A DNA stretch of 15,619 bases from Microbacteriaceae bacterium. GTDB lineage: Bacteria; Actinomycetota; Actinomycetes; Actinomycetales; Microbacteriaceae. This document shows, piece by piece, positions 10,898 through 15,619 of this stretch. Under the pieces are notes generated by a model. That model saw nothing but the letters and a program-made list of their open reading frames with translations. It was not told where the DNA came from and did no database searches. Every line of letters begins with the position of its first letter. Positions within the stretch are counted from its first letter, which is position 1. The stretch is from NCBI GenBank assembly GCA_022701925.1, contig JAKONM010000328.1:1-15619 (forward strand), in the 5' to 3' direction. Both the position numbers and the translations under genes were made by a program.

Positions 10898-13111
10898 TTG
10901 GAAGGTCCTGAGATCAAGTCCGCCGAGGCCGTGCTGGACAACGGCACGTTCGGCACCCGCACCATCCGCTTCGAGGCCGGCCGCCTCGCGCAGCAGGCCC
11001 AGGGCAGCGTCGCCGCCTACCTGGACGAGGACACGATGCTGCTGTCCGCGACCAGCATCAGCAAGAACACGAAGGAGCAGTTCGACTTCTTCCCGCTGAC
11101 CGTCGACGTCGAGGAGCGCTCCTACGCCGCGGGCAAGATCCCCGGCTCGTTCTTCCGCCGCGAGGGCCGCCCCTCCACCGAGGCGATCCTGGTGTGCCGC
11201 CTGATCGACCGGCCGCTGCGTCCGTCGTTCGTCAACGGCCTCCGCAACGAGGTCCAGATCGTCATCACGGTGCTGTCCATCGCGCCCGGCGAGTTCTACG
11301 ACGCCCTCGCCATCAACGCGGCCTCCGCGTCCAGCCAGCTGTCGGGCGTGCCCTTCAGCGGCCCGATCGCCGGTGTGCGCCTGGCGCTGATCGGCGAGCA
11401 GTGGGTCGCCTTCCCGACGGTGGAGCAGCTCGAGGACGCGGTCTTCGACCTGACGGTCGCCGGCCGCGTCACCGACGCGGGCGAGGTCGCGATCATGATG
11501 GTCGAGGCCGAGGCGACCGAGACCGCGTTCGAGAAGATCCGCGCCGGTGCGACGAAGCCGAACGAGGCGGTCGTGGCCCAGGGGCTCGAGGCCTCGAAGC
11601 CCTTCATCAAGTCGCTCGTCGAGGCGCAGGCCGACCTGGCCCGCCAGGCCGCCAAGCCGACCCGCGAGTACCCGGTGTTCCTGTCCTACTCCGACGAGAC
11701 CTACTCGGCCGTCGAGGCCGAGGCGCTGTCGGGCCTGAAGGACGTCTACGCGATCGCCGGCAAGGTCGAGCGCCAGGACGCGGACGACGAGCTGAAGAGC
11801 CGCGTGCGCGCCACGGTGTCCGGCAAGGTCGACGCCGGCGAGCTGCCGGTCGCCGCGCTGACGGAGTTCTCCGCCGCCTACAAGGCCGTCACCAAGAAGG
11901 TCGTGCGCGGCCGGATCCTCAGCGACGGCGTCCGCATGGACGGCCGCGGGCTGAAGGACATCCGTCCGCTCGACGCCGAGGTCGCGGTCATCCCGCGCGT
12001 GCACGGGTCGGCGATCTTCCAGCGCGGCGAGACCCAGATCCTGGGCGTCACCACGCTGAACATGCTGAAGATGGAGCAGCAGATCGACTCGCTGTCGCCC
12101 GTCACGAAGAAGCGCTACCTGCACCACTACAACTTCCCGCCCTACTCGACCGGTGAGACCGGTCGCGTCGGGTCGCCGAAGCGTCGCGAGATCGGGCACG
12201 GCTTCCTCGCCGAGCGCGCGCTCGTGCCGGTGCTGCCCGCCCGCGAGGAGTTCCCCTACGCGATCCGTCAGGTGTCCGAGGCCCTCGGGTCCAACGGCTC
12301 CACCTCGATGGGCTCCGTCTGCGCCTCCACGCTGTCGCTGCTGAACGCCGGCGTGCCGCTGAAGGCGCCGGTCGCGGGCATCGCGATGGGCCTCGTGTCC
12401 GACACGGTCGACGGCGAGACGCAGTACGCGACCCTCACCGACATCCTGGGCGCGGAGGACGCGCTCGGCGACATGGACTTCAAGGTCGCCGGCACCAGCG
12501 AGTTCGTCACGGCGATCCAGCTGGACACCAAGCTGGACGGCATCCCGTCGTCCGTGCTGGACGGCGCGCTGCAGCAGGCCCGCGAGGCCCGCCTCACGAT
12601 CCTGAACGTGCTGAACCAGGCGATCGACGTGCCCGACGAGATGGCGCCCACCGCGCCCCGCGTCATCAGCGTGCAGATCCCCGTCGACAAGATCGGCGAG
12701 CTGATCGGGCCGAAGGGCAAGACGATCAACGGGATCCAGGACTCGACCGGTGCGGACATCTCCATCGAGGAGGACGGCACCGTCTACATCGGCGCCGTCG
12801 ACGGCCCGTCGGCCGACGCCGCGCGCGCCGCGGTGAACGCGATCGCGAACCCGCACAACCCCGAGATCGGCGAGCGGTTCCTCGGGACCGTCGTGAAGAT
12901 CGCGGCGTTCGGCGCGTTCGTCTCGCTGCTGCCCGGCAAGGACGGCCTGCTGCACATCTCCGAGGTGCGCAAGCTGGCCGGCGGCAAGCGGGTCGACAAC
13001 GTCGAGGACGTGCTGGGCGTGGGCCAGAAGGTCCAGGTCGAGGTCACGAAGGTCGACGACCGCGGCAAGCTGTCGCTCGCCCCGGTCGTCGAGGAGCCCG
13101 CGACCGACTGA
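10898..13111 (+). CDS. pnp: Polynucleotide phosphorylase (polyribonucleotide nucleotidyltransferase)
   Basis: 737 residues from the TTG at 10898, near the usual actinobacterial length. It degrades RNA 3' to 5' with phosphate and can also add nucleotides. Domain order is RNase PH core 1 (about 15-145), an alpha-helical linker domain, RNase PH core 2 (about 335-560) with GDMDFKVAGT carrying catalytic-site aspartates (Asp521, 525, 527), KH (about 590-650, GPKGK loop) and S1 (about 655-730). FFPLTVDVEER, GSFFRREGRP and RLIDRPLRP are textbook PNPase blocks. No ATG gives a sensible N-terminus; TTG yields MEGPEIKSAEAV and has AAAGGA about 11 bases upstream, a slightly long spacing. rpsO, the common upstream neighbour, is absent. 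Downstream lies a strong hairpin terminator, so pnp looks monocistronic. Confidence 0.98.
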   Translation: MEGPEIKSAEAVLDNGTFGTRTIRFEAGRLAQQAQGSVAAYLDEDTMLLSATSISKNTKEQFDFFPLTVDVEERSYAAGKIPGSFFRREGRPSTEAILVCRLIDRPLRPSFVNGLRNEVQIVITVLSIAPGEFYDALAINAASASSQLSGVPFSGPIAGVRLALIGEQWVAFPTVEQLEDAVFDLTVAGRVTDAGEVAIMMVEAEATETAFEKIRAGATKPNEAVVAQGLEASKPFIKSLVEAQADLARQAAKPTREYPVFLSYSDETYSAVEAEALSGLKDVYAIAGKVERQDADDELKSRVRATVSGKVDAGELPVAALTEFSAAYKAVTKKVVRGRILSDGVRMDGRGLKDIRPLDAEVAVIPRVHGSAIFQRGETQILGVTTLNMLKMEQQIDSLSPVTKKRYLHHYNFPPYSTGETGRVGSPKRREIGHGFLAERALVPVLPAREEFPYAIRQVSEALGSNGSTSMGSVCASTLSLLNAGVPLKAPVAGIAMGLVSDTVDGETQYATLTDILGAEDALGDMDFKVAGTSEFVTAIQLDTKLDGIPSSVLDGALQQAREARLTILNVLNQAIDVPDEMAPTAPRVISVQIPVDKIGELIGPKGKTINGIQDSTGADISIEEDGTVYIGAVDGPSADAARAAVNAIANPHNPEIGERFLGTVVKIAAFGAFVSLLPGKDGLLHISEVRKLAGGKRVDNVEDVLGVGQKVQVEVTKVDDRGKLSLAPVVEEPATD

Positions 13112-13128
13112 CGGTCGTCGCTTCACCG

Positions 13129-13160
13129 GCGCCCCTCCTGCCCCGCGGCAGGAGGGGCGC
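13129..13160 (+). terminator. Intrinsic-type terminator hairpin of pnp
   Basis: A perfect 14-bp stem: GCGCCCCTCCTGCC (13129-13142) and its complement (13147-13160), with loop CCGC. It begins 18 bases after the pnp stop. Only TGTC follows rather than a U tract, as is frequent in very GC-rich genomes. It separates pnp from the aldo/keto reductase pair. Confidence 0.8.
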
Positions 13161-13235
13161 TGTCAAGCCACCTCGCAGCCGCTTCGAACGTGAGATGCTG
13201 CTGGTTGTCAGGTCGATGTGCAGAGAGGGATCGGA

Positions 13236-14180
13236 TTGGCGAACTCGGCCTCGGGCCCCGTCTCGCGCAGGGTGGGCTCCACGGGAATGGCCGTGTACCC
13301 GATCGCGCTCGACGCCAGCGTGTTCGGCTGGGCGACGGACGCGAAGGCGACGGCCGACGTGCTCGACCTGTTCTACGCCGCCGGCGGCGACCTGATCAGC
13401 ACGGCCGCGCACTACGCGGGCGGCCGCAGCGAGATCATGATCGGCACCTGGCTGGCGCGGCACGACCATCGCGACCGCCTGGTGATCGCGACGAAGGTCG
13501 GCCGGCACCCGGACGCGCCGGGCCTCTCCGCCCGTTCGGTGCGGCGCGGGGTCGCCGCCTCGCTCGAGCGCCTGCAGCTCGAGCGCATCGACGTGCTCGG
13601 ACTCGACGGCGAGGACCCCTCCACGCCGATCGAGGAGACCCTGACCGCGGTCGCCGAGCTGCAGGCGGAGGGCCGGGTCGGGCACCTGAGCGCCTCCGGC
13701 TTCACGTCCGCCGGGCTGCGCGAGGCGATCAAGGTCGCCCGCCGCCTCGAGGTGCCGGGCGTCATGCTGCTGCTCGCCGAGTACAACCTGCTGGAGCGGC
13801 GGCTCTACGAGGAGGAGCTCGCGCCGCTGGCCGTGAACGCCGACCTCGGCGTCCTGGTCCGCATGCCGCTGGCGTCCGGCTACCTGCGCGGCGACTTCCG
13901 CTCGCGACACGACAAGCCGGCGTCGCCCATGTTCCAGGGCGCGCTGCAGTACGTGAACCGCCGGGGCGCCGCCGTGCTCGCCGTCCTGGACGAGGTGGCC
14001 GCCGAGGTCGGGCAGCACGTCGGCCGCGTGGCGCTGGCCTGGCTGCTGTCGAAGCCGCTGGTCGTCGCGCCGATCGTGCGCGTGCCCACGGCGCGCGCGC
14101 TGGCGGACCTCCTGCCCGGTGCGGCGCTGGTGCTGACCCCGGCGCAGATCGCCCGGCTGGACCGCGTCAGCGAACCCTGA
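13236..14180 (+). CDS. Aldo/keto reductase-fold protein with altered catalytic tetrad
   Basis: 314 residues from a TTG at 13236, chosen because GAGAGGG lies 6 bases upstream; a GTG at 13218 is the alternative. The TIM-barrel AKR pattern is clear: RRVGSTGMAVYPIAL at the N-terminus, HYAGGRSEIMIGTWL, VIATKVGRHPD, the EGRVGHLSASGF strand, AEYNLLERRLYEEEL, and RVALAWLLSKPLVVAPI at the C-terminal cofactor site. Of the tetrad, Tyr60 and Lys87 remain, but the usual Asp (FDTA) is Ser55 (ISTA) and the usual His is Asp124 within LGLDGED. Ordinary NADPH-dependent carbonyl reduction is therefore uncertain. The next gene is a paralogue 64 bases downstream, probably in the same operon. Substrate unknown. 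Confidence 0.85.
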   Translation: MANSASGPVSRRVGSTGMAVYPIALDASVFGWATDAKATADVLDLFYAAGGDLISTAAHYAGGRSEIMIGTWLARHDHRDRLVIATKVGRHPDAPGLSARSVRRGVAASLERLQLERIDVLGLDGEDPSTPIEETLTAVAELQAEGRVGHLSASGFTSAGLREAIKVARRLEVPGVMLLLAEYNLLERRLYEEELAPLAVNADLGVLVRMPLASGYLRGDFRSRHDKPASPMFQGALQYVNRRGAAVLAVLDEVAAEVGQHVGRVALAWLLSKPLVVAPIVRVPTARALADLLPGAALVLTPAQIARLDRVSEP

Positions 14181-14244
14181 CGGCCCCGAGGTGTCGCGGC
14201 GGCGCCGCGCGCGCCTGCCCGTAGCCTCCGAGCGGGGAGGCGCG

Positions 14245-15354
14245 ATGAGCGACGACGGGCACGGGGCGGACGGCCGCTCGGACGCGGAGACGCGCCCGCT
14301 GCTGTTCAACCCGCCGCCGGTGCTCACCGATCCCGAGCCCGCGGTGGCGGCTGCCCTGGCCGTGATCGAGCGGTCGCTCGGGGCGATGGCCAGCCAGGCG
14401 ACCCGGCCCCTGCTGGATCCGCCGACGCAGCCGTTCCGCCTGCGTCCGATCGGGGCCACGGGGCTCGCGGTGTTCCCGGTCGTCCTCGACACCGCGCCGC
14501 TCGCGACGACCCCGGACCGCACCACCGCGCACCGGGTGCTGGACGCCTACGCTGCGATCGGCGGCAACGCCCTGGTCGTCGACGACGAGGCGGACGGACT
14601 GGCCGCCCAGACCGTGGGCACCTGGCTGCTGAACCGGCGCCGCCGCGAGTCCACCGTGCTGGCGGGTCGCGTCGGAGGAGGCGGCCTCTCCGCTCCGCAG
14701 CTGACCGCCGCCGTCGAGCGGCTGCTGCACCGGCTGGGCACGGAGCGGCTCGACCTCCTGATCGTCGACGGCGAGGACCGCAGCACCTCCTTCGAGGAGA
14801 CGCTGATCTCGCTGGCCGGCCTGATCGACGGCGAGCGGGTCGGTCACGTCGCCGTCGGGGGAGTCGGCCCCGCGCAGCTGATCCGGTCCCGCGTGCTGGC
14901 CGGTCAGCGCGACCTGCCGCGCTTCGCGGCCTTCGCGCCCGTCTACAGCCTGGTCGAGCGCGACGGCTACGAGCAGGGCGCGGCGCCGGTGGTGCACGCG
15001 CAGCAGCTCGCCTGCCTGCCGGTGTCGCCGCTGGCCGACGGCTTCCTGTCGGGCGCCGCTCCCAGCAGGACCGCGCTGCGGCGCCTCCGCGAGCTGCACC
15101 CGCAGCAGGCGGACCGCATGCTGCCTCACCGCACGCGGCGCGGGCTGCGGGTGCTGGAGGCGGTCGTGCGGATCGCGGAGGAGCGGGAGGTGCCGCCGGC
15201 CGCGGTGGCGCTGGCATGGCTGCTCACCCGGCCGCACGTCGCCGCGCCCGTGGTCGCCGCGGGATCGGTCGAGCAGGTCTGGGCGGCCGGCGCGGCGGCG
15301 TCCGTGCACCTCTCGCGGGCGGAGGCCTCGGTCCTGTCCAGGGCGGCGGACTAG
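14245..15354 (+). CDS. Degenerate aldo/keto reductase-fold paralogue (probable pseudoenzyme)
   Basis: 369 residues from the ATG at 14245 (GGGGAGG 4 bases upstream; a GTG at 14191 would add 18 Arg-rich residues). An N-terminal extension of about 64 residues with no recognised domain precedes the AKR barrel, which starts at FRLRPIGATGLAVFPV. It parallels the upstream gene: GGNALVVDD / GTWLL, LDLLIVDGED with STSFEETL, ERVGHVAVGGV, PVYSLVERDGYEQGA and PAAVALAWLLTRPHVAAPV. All four tetrad positions look changed: Asp to a hydrophobic residue near 112, Tyr absent between 105 and 125, Lys to Arg142 and His to Asp175. The open frame is intact, so it is not a pseudogene. A regulatory, binding or partner role to the first protein is inference. 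Confidence 0.8.
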   Translation: MSDDGHGADGRSDAETRPLLFNPPPVLTDPEPAVAAALAVIERSLGAMASQATRPLLDPPTQPFRLRPIGATGLAVFPVVLDTAPLATTPDRTTAHRVLDAYAAIGGNALVVDDEADGLAAQTVGTWLLNRRRRESTVLAGRVGGGGLSAPQLTAAVERLLHRLGTERLDLLIVDGEDRSTSFEETLISLAGLIDGERVGHVAVGGVGPAQLIRSRVLAGQRDLPRFAAFAPVYSLVERDGYEQGAAPVVHAQQLACLPVSPLADGFLSGAAPSRTALRRLRELHPQQADRMLPHRTRRGLRVLEAVVRIAEEREVPPAAVALAWLLTRPHVAAPVVAAGSVEQVWAAGAAASVHLSRAEASVLSRAAD

Positions 15355-15367
15355 CCGGGCGGAGGGG

Positions 15368-15619
15368 TCAGGCCCCGGCCTCGACCAGCAGGCGCCCCGC
15401 CGCCCGCGAGAAGGCGCTGACGGCCGCGACGGCGTCCCCGGCGTAGGCGCCGCTGACGGCGCCGTCCCGCAGCAGGGAGAACTCGTCCGCCGCCGCCCCG
15501 GGCCGCGCGTGCCCGAGCTCGCGGAAGCGGTCCTCCAGGAAGCCCGTGAACCAGTCGCGGTGGTCCTCGACCGCGACGCGCACCGGGTGGGCCGGGTCGG
15601 CGAACTCGACGGCGGCGTT
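15368..15619 (-). CDS. TetR/AcrR-family regulator, C-terminal part (runs off the window)
   Basis: The last 83 residues are visible; the frame is open at the window end, so the DNA-binding N-terminus lies outside. The sequence has the typical TetR ligand-domain tail: NAAVEFADPAHPVRVAVEDHR, then FLEDRFRELG, DEFSLLRDGAVSGAY, and a final AAVSAFSRAAGRLL helix. The stop is 13 bases from the stop of the convergent AKR-like gene, and no terminator hairpin is obvious between them. Its target is probably a neighbour beyond the window edge. Confidence 0.8.
   Translation of the reverse strand, partial: NAAVEFADPAHPVRVAVEDHRDWFTGFLEDRFRELGHARPGAAADEFSLLRDGAVSGAYAGDAVAAVSAFSRAAGRLLVEAGA

Noticed and set aside
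10871..13126. A 751-codon open frame antisense to pnp
   Set aside because: Composition is a mirror of the high third-position GC of pnp, with no recognisable motifs; pnp itself is unmistakable.
13216..13218. ATG at 13216 or GTG at 13218 as the start of the first AKR-like gene
   Set aside because: The ATG is in another frame. The GTG has no ribosome site, while the TTG at 13236 has GAGAGGG 6 bases upstream and still precedes the full AKR core.
14222..14227. TAGCCT as a -10 for the second AKR-like gene
   Set aside because: Transcription would start within the GGGGAGG ribosome site, leaving no usable leader; cotranscription with the first gene is simpler.
13112..15367. The second AKR-like gene as a decaying pseudogene
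   Set aside because: The frame is intact over 369 codons with a good ribosome site and a conserved DGED motif, so a maintained protein is more likely.

Overview
The window is very GC-rich chromosomal DNA, densely coding, with several starts that look leaderless and GTG/TTG starts. The pnp leader matches the actinobacterial actino-pnp RNA architecture. I therefore read it as an actinomycetota chromosome. A Thermoleophilia/Solirubrobacterales-like host (for example a Patulibacter relative) is my guess from protein flavour and is not proven. I see no mobile elements, CRISPR, tRNA or rRNA, and no gene-free gap longer than about 255 bases.

Region 1 (1-3168, minus strand) is an aldehyde-oxidation module. 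It holds a GAF-domain activator, an AcoD/ExaC/AldB-type aldehyde dehydrogenase, and a DUF779 protein whose start codon overlaps the dehydrogenase stop codon. A small glutaredoxin (3279-3527, plus) diverges from the activator.

Region 2 (3576-10643) is the most interesting part. It is two operons that diverge from a 22-base gap. Leftward run a fatty acyl-CoA reductase fused to a HAD domain, a PrmC-related methyltransferase and an HpcH/HpaI-type aldolase. Rightward run an SDR reductase, a PlsC-type acyltransferase (GTGA overlap with the SDR) and a flavoenzyme that closely resembles eukaryotic alkyl-dihydroxyacetonephosphate synthase (ADPS/AGPS), with its known catalytic residues in place. Together these supply counterparts for fatty alcohol formation (FAR1), acylation (GNPAT/PlsC), acyl-to-alkyl exchange (AGPS) and ketone reduction (PexRAP/Ayr1). 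This is the set needed for glycerol ether lipids, so I propose a bacterial ether-lipid biosynthesis locus. One nearly symmetric -10 element may drive both arms as leaderless transcripts.

Region 3 (10644-13160) is polynucleotide phosphorylase (pnp), preceded by a 19-bp hairpin and a structured actino-pnp leader and followed by a 14-bp terminator hairpin. No rpsO lies upstream.

Region 4 (13236-15619) holds two tandem aldo/keto-reductase-fold proteins. The first has lost two residues of the catalytic tetrad and the second appears to have lost all four, while both share a DGED motif where the catalytic histidine should be. The window ends in the C-terminal part of a convergent TetR-family regulator.
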